From contig NC_081410.1 of the NCBI RefSeq assembly GCF_030272615.1, positions 186,353,619-186,417,618 on the forward strand: a stretch of DNA of 64,000 nt, given 5' to 3'. Below the pieces are notes generated by a model. It had not been told where the DNA came from and did no database searches. It was given only the letters and a program-made list of their open reading frames with translations. This document shows positions 44,961 to 55,950 of this stretch, piece by piece. The translations under genes and the position numbers were made by a program. How positions within the stretch are numbered: the stretch's first letter is position 1; every line of letters starts with the position of its first letter. This DNA comes from Cryptomeria japonica (lineage: Eukaryota; Streptophyta; Pinopsida; Cupressales; Cupressaceae).

Positions 44961-45183
44961 AGGGCATGCCCAAAAACAAAACAAGAAAGGAAAAAACAAC
45001 AAAAACAAAAACAAAAGTCAACCAAACAAGAAAAACACGCAAGGAGGGAAGATTCATCAACCTGGTGAATCGAAAAACCAACAAACGTCGAGAGAGAGAG
45101 CTTCGGAAGACTGGAGGTTCGTGACTTGGAGCTAGGGAGGAGAAGTTCGATTGCACAAATGAACTTAAAAGTTCATTAACTTG

Positions 45184-45191
45184 TATATATA
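45184..45191 (-). promoter_or_regulatory. TATA box of the left G LTR
   Basis: TATATATA in the context GGCTATATATA on the minus strand, conserved at 58458-58465 in the right LTR. It is placed about 370 bp after the LTR start, a plausible U3 length, with the LTR ORF ATG about 660 nt downstream. Confidence 0.65.
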
Positions 45192-45234
45192 GCCTCCCGA
45201 AAACCCGTCCGTACGAGAACCATAAACACAACCC

Positions 45235-45480
45235 CGGAACTCCGGGGCCAAACGAAAGAGAACAAAACAACCTCGGGACTCCAGGACTCTGGAGTTCCAA
45301 GGTCGAAAGACCCAGGACCTCGGGACTCTGGAGTTCCGAGGTCAGAACGACAAAGAGGACCTCGGGACTCCGGAGTTCCGAGGCCAAAAGACCCAAGACC
45401 TCAGGACTCCGGGACTCCCGAGTTCCAAGGTAAAACAAAAAAGGACCTCGGGACTCTGGGACTCCGGAGTTCCGAGGTAA
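45235..45480. repeat. GC-rich minisatellite in the left G LTR, U3 side
   Basis: About five units of 35-50 bp around the palindromic core CTCCGGAG within GGACTCCGGAGTTCCGAGG. It lies just upstream of the TATA box in element orientation. The equivalent array in the right LTR is at 58500-58760. It could be an enhancer-like array. Confidence 0.85.
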
Positions 45481-45563
45481 AACCAAAAAGAAAAGAAAAA
45501 AGGAGGGGGCCATATTTTGACTCAAGGAGACCAAATGGGGAAACAGATATGCTAGGCATAACA

Positions 45564-46574
45564 AATGGCGACTATCTGGGAAAAATGACTATAGGCAATT
45601 TAGAATTTCAGAATCTCTGGTTAACCCGACACGTAAGGCTATTATCATTCAAAAAGATGTATAAGAATTCAAGATGAGTAAGTAGTGAACCAACAGCCAA
45701 GACGAGAAATAGACATGATCAACCCTTAAGTGTGTGCGTATGATTTGTTACCCCACCATTTCAATAATGTAGATAATTAAAGGAAACTAGGCGCAAGATA
45801 CATAAGAAAAGTCATTAAACGTGTTTCATGCAAGGTTATCTTGGGCATAGCTCTGCTGCCAATCAGGCATCTATAGCCCCAACAAAGATACCTCTGGCTC
45901 CCGTCAAGCAGTGCTCCACTGCCAGCCAGGCGTCCATAGCCCCGGTGGAGGTTACTTGAAACACCCATTTGAGTTGTTTTAAGAGGATCATTTATTTCTC
46001 TCTCTTTTTAGGATTATGTAGAATATTAGGATATAAAGAATGACTTCTTTCTTCAATAATCTCTTAAGCAACTTTCAAACATTGAAGTTCAATAACTGGG
46101 TTGGGAGCCACGGTGGATAACGTGAAACGCCTTGACTTCGGATTTTTCACTTGATACCAGTTTATCTGCTATCTCACAAAAGTTTTCTGATGTATCTTAA
46201 TGTGAAGTTAGTGCTGAGTTTATCAAGCTAGCCTTGTCCAAATTGAAAGTCAAAAACTCATGTCATATTGGAATGATTATATACCACTTTGAACGAGTAT
46301 AGACAAAGGTTTCGAACTCAACCAAATGACAATGAAACTATAAATAGCAGAGAGTCAAAGTCTCTCATAATTTGGCAAGATGTTATACAAAGGATACCTA
46401 GTTCCTCTCAGAATCTTTAAGACAAAACATATCCCCCGACTCAACAAACAAAAGAACGAAAAAAGAAAAGAAAATGAAAACAAAAGGAAGAACACACAAC
46501 ACGGCCCAACGAAACATAACCAAACAGAGAAACAACTAACTACTATATACAACAGGTCTAGCTTGATTGAGGAT
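45564..46574 (-). other. G 3' untranslated region between integrase and 3' LTR
   Basis: About 1 kb without a recognisable gene. It contains two imperfect copies of a unit of about 60 bp (near 45850 and 45911) with TGCCARYCAGGC and ATAGCCCC words. No clear polypurine tract adjoins the LTR at 45564: the minus strand reads CAGATAGTCGCCATT there. Minor open frames here have no recognisable motif. Confidence 0.5.
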
Positions 46575-47723
46575 TTAATCAAAGTAGTGCTTAAGGAACT
46601 GGCCATTGATGGGCAATGGTACCAGTTCTCCAGTCAATGAGCTCAACCTAAAAGTGTTTTCGCCTAGAATTTCAGCTATTTGGTAAGGACCTAACCACAA
46701 TCTTTCAAATTTGTGATGATCACCTTTCTTTTCTTTGGCCTTGTCCCACAATAGGACTAGGTCAAAGATCCGAAAAGCTTTCACCTTGGCCCTTTTATCA
46801 AACCATCACTTAACAATGGCCTGGTGCTTGGCAAAGTGTTGTAGCGTATTAATCCTTTTTTCATCAAGTCTTAATAAATTTAAGAGGCGAACCTCTACCT
46901 GATCCTCAATGTCAAGCTATTTCATTAATTGGAGGACCGGTATTTGCAAGTTAATTGGGAAAACAAGGGTCTGGCCATAAACAAGATAATATGGGGAAGT
47001 TCCCAAGGCAGCTTTTACTCTAGTTCGATCAGCCCATAAGGCGTATCTCAATTGATTATGCCAATCTCTAGGGTTCTTCTCAAGTAGCTTCTTGATGACA
47101 TCTAGGATGTTCTTGTTTGTGGATTTAGCTACCCCATTACCTTTTGGGTAATAATTGGATGAAAATTTTAAAATCACTTTATATTCATATGACCATTGCA
47201 TCAACTGTGCAGAAGTAAAAGCAGGGCCATTGTCACATACCAGAGCAAACGGCATACCAAACCTGGTGACGATGTGTTCTTCAATAAATTTCAGGACTAC
47301 CTCGGCAGTAGCATTTTGGCATGCAATGGCTTATGTCCATCGAGTACAATAATCTGTTGCTATAAGAATAAACTTATGTCCTACAGATGAGTTAGGGTTA
47401 ATAACACCTACAAAATCCAACACCCATTGAGCAAAAGGTCTTACCTCGAACACTGGTTGGAGAGGCATTGCAGGATTTCTTTCTCGGGAGGTCGTAGTTT
47501 GGCATGTACGACAATGACGAACATGTTATTGTGTATCCTTAAATATGCTAGGCCAATAATACCCAACCTTCAAGATTTGATGTGTAGTAGCATCCGCTGA
47601 CCCATGACTTGTGCCATACTTGCCATGAAATTCCTCAATCATTTTATGAGCTTCTTGATGATCCAGACACCGAAGGTAGATACCTTCATAATTCTTCCTA
47701 TAAAGTGTTGAATCTTTGATCAT
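46575..47723 (-). pseudogene. G: gypsy integrase
   Basis: In frame with the rest of pol and interrupted by several stops (near 47523, 47335, 46917 and 46800). It contains the HHCC zinc domain (LDHQEAHKMIEEFHGKYG, then HCRTCQ), the core with WVLDFVGVINP and LVCDNGPAFTS carrying the two Asp residues, and then GNGVAKSTNKNILDV. At this last site the catalytic Glu expected before the S/TNK motif is Lys, so the enzyme would be inactive even without the stops. The C-terminal domain (DLVLLWDKAKEKKGDHHKFE, LWLGPYQIAEI) ends at 46575. I see no chromodomain. Confidence 0.93.
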
Positions 47724-47975
47724 ATAATTGGCACTTTTGAGCCTTAATACTCATCTTTGCATGGCTATCAACCCCTCAAGACATCTATTATTCAGCAATA
47801 TAAACACTAAATCGGTGTACTAGGGGTCCTGAGTGAATGACTCCAATGTATATTGTTGGCACTGGATTTGAGGGATGTCAGTCGCCATGGCCTGAGAAAA
47901 TCCTTGACCTTGGAACAATTTCATTGGATGCATCTCTAAATCAAAATCTTGCAATATCGCCATCCATTTCCCTCA

Positions 47976-49172
47976 TCATTCTCCCAGTTTGGACTGCATG
48001 AGTAGTGACTTTACCACTTGGTCAGGAACAATTGCATAGATTTTACTCCTCAGGATGTAATGTCTAAACTTCTTGACTGCCCTTACTAATGTAAAGGCCT
48101 GTTTCTCAAGAGCAGAGTACCTAACCTCAGTGCTTTTGAAAGGAGAACTCATAAATGCAATAGGCTTCTCATCTCCTGCTTGCCTCTGCGTCAAAACAGC
48201 TGCTCCTGAGTGTAGCGAAGCAAAAGAATATATGTAAAATGGTAGTGTATAATCTGGGTTAGTTAGTACAGGGGCTTCAGCGATGGATTTCTTGATCTGG
48301 GCGAAAGCCTCTTTTGCTTTAGTTGTCCACTCGACCTTAGCATCCTTCTTCATCATTTCATTCAAAGGCTTGACTATTTTTGCAAATCCAGTAATGAATT
48401 TTCTCACAGAATTGATCTTTTCGAAGAAAGATCTCATCTCTTTTTTACTACCAGGCATTTGTATTTTTAATAATGCTTCTGCCTGATCTGGGTCTATAGA
48501 GATCCCTCTCTCAAAAATTACGTGGCCCAATAACTTTCCTTCAGCCACTCCAAACACACATTTCTTGGGATTAAGGGAAATCCCATATCTCCTACACCTT
48601 TCTAACACCTTTATGAGATGGTCTAGGTGATCTTCCCTGATTTTAGAAAATATCATCAAATCATCCATATAAATAATAATGCATTTTCCAATCAGTTCTT
48701 TGAATGTTGTGTCCATCGCTCGCTGGAAGGTTGCCCCAGCATTAATTAATCCAAATGGCATTCTTTTATACGCATACGTTCCCCACTTTGTTGTAAATGT
48801 CATCTTCATACGATCTTCATGATTTACCAACACCTGGTTATATCCTGAATAACCGTCTAAAAACGACATCATTTGTGAACCATTCACAATTTGTAACACT
48901 TCATCCAAAGAAGGGAGTGGGTAATTATCTTTCTCAGAAACTTGGTTAAGATTACAAAAATATATGCAAAGCCATGTTTCTCCATTCTTTTTCCGTACTG
49001 GTACTAGATTAGCAACCCAAGCAGAATGTCGTACTGGAAAAATTATCTTAGCGGAAAGTAACTTTTGCACTTCCTTGAAGATCAAAGGTTCTATCAGTGC
49101 ATTGACAGGACATTGTTTTTGCCTGAAGGGTTTTATGTTTGCCTTTAGGGGAATCACATGGGTGATAATCAT
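47976..49172 (-). pseudogene. G: gypsy reverse transcriptase and degenerate native RNase H
   Basis: A 398-codon open stretch. RT motifs: LVPVRKKNGETWLCIYF, SFLDGYSGYNQVLV, KRMPFGLINAGATFQRAMD and the catalytic YMDDLMIFSK. The connection (NPKKCVFGVAEGKLLGHV) leads into native RNase H, where the expected catalytic Asp motif is PFYIYSFASLHSGAAVL, so the first Asp is gone, while YSALEKQAFTLV is recognisable. Loss of the native active site fits elements that acquired a second RNase H. A stop follows SKLGE at 47976, and weaker frames continue into integrase. Confidence 0.95.
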
Positions 49173-49259
49173 TGTATCAAATGTCTTTAAATCTTCATAC
49201 CCCCATGCTATTAGATCGATGAATTCTTTTAAGATTTGTATCAGCTTTTCTCTTTCGCC

Positions 49260-50417
49260 TTAAGTGCAAATCTTCCCAATATAAACAATTTTCTCTTGCC
49301 CTTCAGGACCAATATTATGAGGCTCGTATTTTCCAGCATCCGAGTCGGTTGTTAACCTCTCTTTTACTCTCAGATCCGAATCGAAAAGTCTCTCCAAGGT
49401 GACCATCCCTTTAGGAATAACATTGGTTGGCAAATTCAAAATATCCATGTTACCTTCGTTATTGAAATCGTCAGATTTATCTTCCTCATCAATTATTTGA
49501 TCTTCAAAAGCCCCCGAATTGGCGAGAAAGGCTAAGATATGGGCATCATCCAAGAAAACTTGGAAATGTTTGATATTATCAGGCACTGCAGGTGCAGAGA
49601 TTAATTCCACCGAAAACTTCTTTAAAGGGGATTGGCTTACTGGTTCTAATGTACTAGCAGCTACAGCCAGCGCATCAGGGATTCCATTTATTTTCCTAGG
49701 TACTAATTGAATGTCAAATGCCTCAAAATCTTCAATTAGATCCCACACTCTATTCCGATATGTCGCTAGCCTCTTGTCATGGCACACGTACTAGCTTCGC
49801 ACTTGTTTAACCACCAACTCTGAATCTCCTTGCACTCTTAAACACTTTGCTCCTTTCTTATGAGCAAAAAGTAATCCTCTAATTAAAGCTTCGTACTCCA
49901 TTATGTTATTGGTACACGGGAATTGAAGTCGGTAAGAAGCTAAAAGAGTTTTGCCTTTTGGGTTGGTTAACTCTACGCCTGCTCCGCTGCCTTGTTTGGA
50001 TCTTGACCCATCAAACTTTAAAAACCATATTTCATCTTTTGGTTTCTTCGTATTTTTCACCTTTGGGTCAATGTTGAGGTTAGATCTCAGAGAGAATTTT
50101 TGCTTCTCAAGCTCAAGACCTTGTGATAATTGAGTTTGTTCAATCCCTAGTTGTATAGGCACTTCAATTGTATTCGAAACAACTTCCTGTTCAAATTGAG
50201 GTTGAAATTTAGATTGTGTTTCTTCCTTCTTAAGCTCTAGAGGAACCTCTCCCTCTTCATTTTTAACAACCTTAACCGCAAGAACTTCATGGTTGTATTC
50301 TTTAGGTAAGGTAATCTTGTCGACGGGCTTGATTATCTGAGACTCCGATTCGACACTTTGACCTTCCCCCATATTGTTGGCATGATCTTCTTCCTCGAAC
50401 GGAACCGGATTCATCAA
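49260..50417 (-). pseudogene. G: additional (archaeal-type) RNase H upstream of RT
   Basis: After a variable Glu-rich linker, an RNase H fold is readable: WFLKFDGSRSKQGSGAGVEL (Asp), NNIMEYEALIRGLL (Glu), RVQGDSELVVKQVRS (Asp), and after a TAG at 49788-49790, DIQLVPRKINGIPDALAVAA (Asp). All four catalytic acidic residues are present. It resembles the additional RNase H of Tat-group plant gypsy elements. Here it precedes RT in one frame, with the native RNase H after RT. It would degrade the RNA strand of RNA-DNA hybrids. An acidic linker runs on to the stop at 49260. Confidence 0.85.
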
Positions 50418-50540
50418 CTTTGTGATCTCATTCTGACATGGGATAAATGAAACTTCTGAGTGTTCCTCATGGTGTATCTGACACTACTTTGGTAGCAGCA
50501 ATTCTTGTATCTTCATAGTATTTCCTAATAAACACATTCC

Positions 50541-51203
50541 TTATTGTACTGATGTAACGAACTCTTTCACCCACCTTCTATATGAGGTCCTATCGGTTTG
50601 AAATGGTTGAAGCAGGGTTGGTGTAGAAAAGGTAAGAATCTCATTGACTCTATAAACCCCTGGGCTTACCTCAGCAAATGCCACTTCATTGAGAGCACCA
50701 TAATCTGTGACCAATTTCTTCAATTTAGGCTCACTATCAATTCAAATCTAGTTGCTCACCCCTTTCCAAGGAAGCCATAAGTAGGTAAAACAAGTTGAGA
50801 AATATCCTCCCAATGTCTTGGACCAATCTCTACTTAGGAGCATCCCATATACTTTTGGAATATCTACCACTTGAATGTCAATATAGTGAGATATTCGAGG
50901 ATCAGCACCCAACTGTATGTATACATCTTTCAATTCTCCGATGACATTAACCTCTGTTTTGTCTAATTGTACTACCTTACTATTCGCCCGTACCGGTTGA
51001 AGTCCAAGTTGTTGGCATATAGAGTAAGGCATTACGTTTCCTGAAGCTCTTGAGTCTACCAAACAATTATGTAAATTCTTCCCACATATCTTCAAACTTA
51101 GTAAAAATGGTGGATTTTCTATTGCATCATTACTAACGTTAGCGTTAACTTCATTAAAATCCGCCATCTTAACCTCATTACTCTGTGACTCTAACATCTC
51201 CAA
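50541..51203 (-). pseudogene. G: retropepsin-like protease region
   Basis: Contains LKICGKNLHNCLVDSRASGN, the protease active-site region in which DSGAS has become DSRAS, followed by MPYSICQQLGLQP, an ADPRISHYIDIQVVDIP-like strand and YGMLLSRDW, the usual flap and C-terminal motifs of plant gypsy proteases. Stops near 50748 and 50740 separate a tail (LNEVAFAEVSPGVYRVNEIL). In frame with gag part 2 and all of pol. Gly to Arg next to the catalytic Asp should abolish activity. Confidence 0.9.
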
Positions 51204-51224
51204 CTTCCTAAGGAGAGCCTTCTT

Positions 51225-52180
51225 CTATTCGGGGCAATATCTCAATACTTCCATTAAGGACATAGTAGTGGCAGTCCTTTCCATCTCTTTAGTAACATCA
51301 AATGATCCTTTCAAAACATAATCTTGCCCCTGAACTTGTTTAGGGCGTGTTCCTTGGAAATCTTGAGGTGGACAAGTATTGTTGCTCGCATTAGCGTCCG
51401 GAGGTACAAACCCGCCTGTCGGGGGAGGTGGCTCTGTTAACGAAGCCTTGCCTTGACTTCTAAGATTATAGTTGTTCCTAGTCTGAAAGGCCTGAGCATC
51501 GTAGACGCATGGTTCACCATCAGCTTCAACTTGGAACTCTTTACATAGGAAAGTATCAACTAGCATGGCAGTATTAACCTTATCTGGTTCATCATTGGAA
51601 CAATCTTTGGGCTGAGAGTCAACTTGAGCAATTCTTATGATTTTCTCGAACTGTGCACAATTAACCTCAGAATGGGAAGTCGTGTCATGCAACTTGCACC
51701 AATTTGTTAGTAGATTCATATCAGCAAGGTTAACACTTTGTGTGTGATTTGGGTTATCCCGTGCATCCGAGTGGTCACGGTTCACCCCACCGTTATTCGG
51801 ACCCATATTCCATTGCCTATTATAAGGTTTATTATTGTACCTTTGGTTCTGGTTCTGGTTCTGGTTATTGTAGTTTCGCTGATTGTTGTAGGGTTGGGAT
51901 TGATTATATCCTCCTGGAGGATTCATCTTTAGCTGGCTCAAGTCTAAAGTAACCTGTGAGATCATTTTCTTTAAAGCCTCTACTTCAGCAAATATATGGG
52001 ATCCTTGATTCTCGGATGTTGTAATTGGAAGTTGGTTTGTTGGATGCATATTGTCAAATTGTTGATTTCCAGCTTGCGTCTGACCAGCGTACTATGTCTG
52101 AGTGGGAATGTTATTGGTACCACTTTGCCAAGTCGATGCTTGAGCTGCGAACTGTTGACTTGCTTGTGGTTGGGGTGCAT
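51225..52180 (-). pseudogene. G: gag C-terminal part, Asn/Gln-rich with a Cys/His cluster
   Basis: A 275-codon open stretch (52049-51225) in the pol frame. It has a low-complexity NQNQNQNQRYNNKPYNRQ region (RNA-binding-like), then WCKLHDTTSHSEVNC, a Cys/His cluster in the place of the knuckle (C-x3-H-x4-H-x4-C, a non-classical spacing), and an acidic linker that reads into the protease after a TAG at 51225. It is in a different frame from gag part 1, so an indel lies at about 52050-52300. Confidence 0.85.
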
Positions 52181-53070
52181 AAATTAGCACGAGGGTTCAT
52201 TGTTGGGGCACCGATAGGTAGAGACAAGGGTATACCTAGGAGTTGATTGTAATTCACTCTTGTGGGTAGGTTATACCCGATCCCTCCTAGGGTTTGATTC
52301 AACTCTTGGTTCATGCTAATTGCTAATGTGAAGACCTTCGCTAACGTATCCCTTTGATCTTAAGGAATACTCTTTTTAATGAACATAGCAGTCCAAGGGT
52401 CAATAGCTCTCAAATATGAGTCAATGGCTACGTTAGGTGCTACCTGGTAAGGGGCTTGAAGCCTCTTGAATGCCCTTTGGAAGTTAGTATTAAAGGTCGT
52501 TAATGGCTCATTTGGCAATTTCTTAAGAGAAGCAAACTGATGGTACAAAGACCCAGGGTCTACATACACTCGGAATTGATCAATGAAGGCCTTCTCCAAA
52601 AGATCCCAACCTGTGATGGAGTTTGCAGGTAGGGTTAAGTACCAATTGTATTCATTCTCCCCAAGTGAATATAAGAAGAGTCTACATACTACATCTTGAT
52701 GTTCAATATGATTACAAACAACCACATCATTGAAAGCTTCAATATGTTCATCAGCCGTTCGTCCACCTAGATAGTAAAATTTGCTGCAAAATTTATCAGG
52801 GTTTCTAGGTAAATCATGTATACCTCCTGGTATGGTTCCTAATGGCGTAGTGTCTTGGTTGAAGTAAGCCATTGAAGGTAACAATGGTGAACGTTGAGTT
52901 ATGAAAGGTGCAGCAATAGGCTGAGGACTGGGGATTAGTTGGTCTCTTACGTTGGGTATGGATGACTGTACTGGTGAGGATATTGAGGGTTGTTTCTTAG
53001 CTTTGTCCTTCTTCCTCCTAGTGGCAGGTCCTAATTCAACTAAGTCAGACGGTGAATAACCACTCCTCAA
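52181..53070 (-). pseudogene. G: gag N-terminal and core region
   Basis: A 236-codon frame from 53070, with a TAA near 52360, continuing in frame (MNQELNQTLGGIGYNLPTRV) to about 52181. After a Pro/Ser-rich N-terminus it carries the gypsy gag core: FCSKFYYLGGRTADEHIEAF, VVCRLFLYSLGENEYNWYLT, WDLLEKAFIDQF and FNTNFQRAFKRLQ. It lies about 110 nt from the PBS, as expected, and would form the particle shell. The N-terminal KKDKAKKQP patch is basic. Confidence 0.9.
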
Positions 53071-53180
53071 GACTCAGTGGAATCTATCAAGAGAAAAAGA
53101 TGATATACGATCCAGCTTAGTACCTCAATTACCTGGAAATACCAAATGCGATTTACCTACGGGGGTTTAGTCTGGGCCCT

Positions 53181-53193
53181 CCTTCTAGCGCCA
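53181..53193 (-). other. G primer-binding site
   Basis: The minus strand reads TGGCGCTAGAAGG close to the 5' LTR, separated by ATAGAAAC (or GAAAC if the LTR ends in AATA). TGGCGC starts are common in plant gypsy elements. I do not name the tRNA. Confidence 0.8.
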
Positions 53194-54235
53194 GTTTCTA
53201 TTGATGTGTGTTTTGACACACTCACCAACAGTCAGGTAGTTTACGCAAACACTCACCACCTCTCCTGAAAAGTAATGGGTTCGGAAGAACTCACTACCCC
53301 AAGGTCTCTGTAGTTGCGTCTCAACAGTGATGGATAGCTCAATGGCCGATGTAGTTATACCTGTAAAGGGGCCTGCTGGTTAAAACTAAATCCCACTGGT
53401 ATATGAGCAATTGTACTTCTTCTTTTTTTGTATTTTGTAATTTAAGACTCTCTGGGAAATAAAATATGAAGCGTAAGGGAAGCAAGAAAGTAACAATAAG
53501 GACCAATATAATGACAACTTAATGAATTATCCAATTAATTCCCTGCAATCCAAGAAATTATCAAATATTATCCAAGTTAGCATTCAACAACAAACCTCCA
53601 ACAAACTTGCAAAATCATCAATTTTACAAGCCTATGGAAATAAAAAGCATCAACAATATGGCCTATTGCAATAATTCTCATACACCATTGTCATGCGCAA
53701 TATGATTCATAAAGTGATAAACAAAAAGATTAAACCACATTGCTAACTATGAATAATAGACGTTACCAGATTACACAGAACAATTTGGTAGAATATAAAG
53801 TAGATCAGGCAATCTACGAACTACTTTTCATATTAATATCCATGAATGTATAATAGAAATAAGTCAAACTTCTTAACAATCTGAAAAATACTCTAAAATC
53901 TCTAATTGGCCCTCAAATCATCAATTCGTGGACCCCTACAAATGAATTCAACTTCTCAATTTATAGAAGTTCTTTCACTCTATTATTTAAGAAATAACTC
54001 TACCCTAAATTAAGAACTAAGAAAAAGGAGTCGCAGTTAACTTGCAAGTTTTTGCTTGGACATTCCACTTAACAACTACAAAACTGACACTGCATGAGCA
54101 TTACGAAGACCATGCTGGGTGAGCCACGTTTTCGTAATCATGCAGAATTTCTTTCAAAATTAGGACTTGAGTGAGAGGAGCAATTTTAAAATCAAGAAAA
54201 AGCTTTGCTATCTTTAGCAATTCTGACAATATCCT

Positions 54236-55245
54236 TTATTTCTTGGTAAAAGCCTTATAATTTTCAATTATACATGCAACTGCTCGGGCCGGCGGATTGG
54301 CCACATGCTTAATTCTAAATTTATATTTCTTCAAAGCCTCATCTGCATGTGTTCCATGTTCCTCTAACTCCTTCACGGTGTCCGCCACCTCTTGACACTG
54401 AGTAATCAAATGTGTGTATCTATCCATTAGGGCGGCATCAAACTGGGCAGCAGGTCCTAGGTTTTGTGCTTCATATGCATCCCATTGATTCAAAACTCGC
54501 TGCTGGTCCATTATTCCAGTATCAGCTATTTTGATGCCAAAAGGCCCCAATACATTTGTCACAAAATTCTCATACGACAAAATCTCTCTGAGGAGAGGGT
54601 CCCGAATATCAATAATCTCCTTGGCATACTGCTGATACATCTCTACTTTCAATTCCAGAATGTATACATAGGATTGTAGATTCTCAACTATCCCCTCCCA
54701 AGAGGTCCTCTTGTATTATCAGCTCTTCTCCTAAGCGTAATATCCTTTTCAAAATTTGGAGTTTCTTATTAAAGGTGTTCTCTTTCCGCTCCCATTGTGT
54801 GGAACAGGTTGCCAAAGCTCCTCCCGCCTGTACCACCTTGCGGTGTATTTCCATCGTGTTCTGTAAAAATAATCTAATCTTGGTTGCATTTGTTTGAGCC
54901 CAAGATTTGGCGGCCGCAGCTACTCGTCTCACCTCCAGTAGTGCCTTTACCTCCCCTTCTGGCAGTGATTAGGTTGAAGGCAGGTCATCTGCCTTATAGG
55001 AGTCCAAAGGCTTGCACATTTCTACCAGGAGATGTTTATATTGTCCAAGATGCACTTTAAGTTCTACATTTGAACTATGCTCTTTTTCCAAGTGCCCTCT
55101 AACAACACTCGTGGCGAGCTCCAAGGTATCCAACTCTCCCCACTTGGTTTGCTTACCTAGGTTTACCTGTGATACTTGGTATTTGGGAGAAGCTTGTCCT
55201 TTGGCCTATGATGGAACTGCCACATCTACAATCACTTCACCGGAA
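54236..55245 (-). pseudogene. G LTR protein, C-terminal coiled-coil region (right LTR copy)
   Basis: After the stop at 55246, coding-like sequence continues in a second frame (VDVAVPS, QVNLGKQTKWGELDTLELA, HSSNVELKVHLGQYKHLLVE, RRVAAAAKSWAQTNATKIR) and then, from 54652, a third frame (MYQQYAKEIIDIRDPLLREI, ending AFTKK at 54236). Both LTR copies show the same frame changes, so the shifts predate this insertion or mark introns or a separate ORF. Helix-rich, charged, unrecognised. Confidence 0.55.
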
Positions 55246-55950
55246 CTAGTTTTTTGACAAGTGGTGAACCATCTTTAACTTCTTAATCTTTGGTGGTTCC
55301 CTTGTGATTGTTTGTTGTAGAGTGACCTTTGGAACCTCTGCTTTTCTCTTTTTCTTTCCAAAGGTAAACTCTAACCATTCTCGTATATCTTTAGTTTTGT
55401 CACCTTGATGTGACACGATCTCAGCAGTTATAACGTGCACCTCTGCCTGCTCCTCTAGCTGCTCTTCTACTTCAGCTCCTGTTTGGCCAGGAACCTGGAA
55501 TGATGAAACTTGGCAGGCTAAGTTAGCTTGGAGAGTTTGTTGTTTGTGTAACTCTCCTAGCTTACCACTAACTTCCTCATTGAACACCATTTCTTCATTC
55601 CCTAGGTCCATCTCTGTTTGCCCGGTTTCTATATCTTTGAGCAAGTCCTCTTGGTCTTGAGGAGTTAGAATCAACCTTTCATTCAGGATATCTTCTGCTT
55701 CACCTCCTTCTTGCTCACTACCCGTAGGTTGTTGTTGGTCAAGATTCTCTTCCTCCTGGTCAGAGTCAGACTCGACATTTCTAATATTCACTTTCTCGGT
55801 AGTAGGTGTAAAACCTTGTACTCTAGCGTGCCCTGTAGATACATTAACAACTGATGGTGTGGGAGCAGCGGTGTCTGAAGGACCTGTTGTACCTGTGGAG
55901 GGTAGGTGAGCAGGTACCTCCTTGGTGGCTCCTAAGTTCTCTTCTTGTCC
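55246..55950 (-). pseudogene. G LTR ORF, second segment (right LTR copy), fully open
   Basis: 234 codons open in frame after the shared TAG at 55951-55953. It has an acidic Gln/Glu-rich stretch (SDSDQEEENLDQQQPTGSEQ), a repeated LEEQ-type helix, then a basic tail (LEFTFGKKKRKAEVPKV). The left copy has the same length, 705 nt, with two private stops. KKKRK is a candidate nuclear localisation signal. Confidence 0.68.

Larger units (their letters stand above)
39913..45563 (-). repeat. G 3' LTR (5651 bp)
   Basis: Direct repeat of 53202-58839 over its whole length, with mostly single-base differences. In element orientation it runs from TGTTATGCCTAGC to TGTGTCAAAACAC and its end. It contains a TATA box, two GC-rich minisatellites, the LTR ORF and an untranslated stretch of about 1 kb before the end (39913-40947). 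It is far longer than typical plant gypsy LTRs. Confidence 0.95.

Noticed and set aside
44959-45564. Minus-strand open frame of about 200 codons rich in Ser/Pro/Glu/Leu in the G LTR, and its counterpart at 58200-58835
   Set aside because: It is a translation of the GC-rich minisatellites and U3 of the LTR, upstream of the TATA box. The frame is open because the unit lacks stops, and unit number differs between copies.
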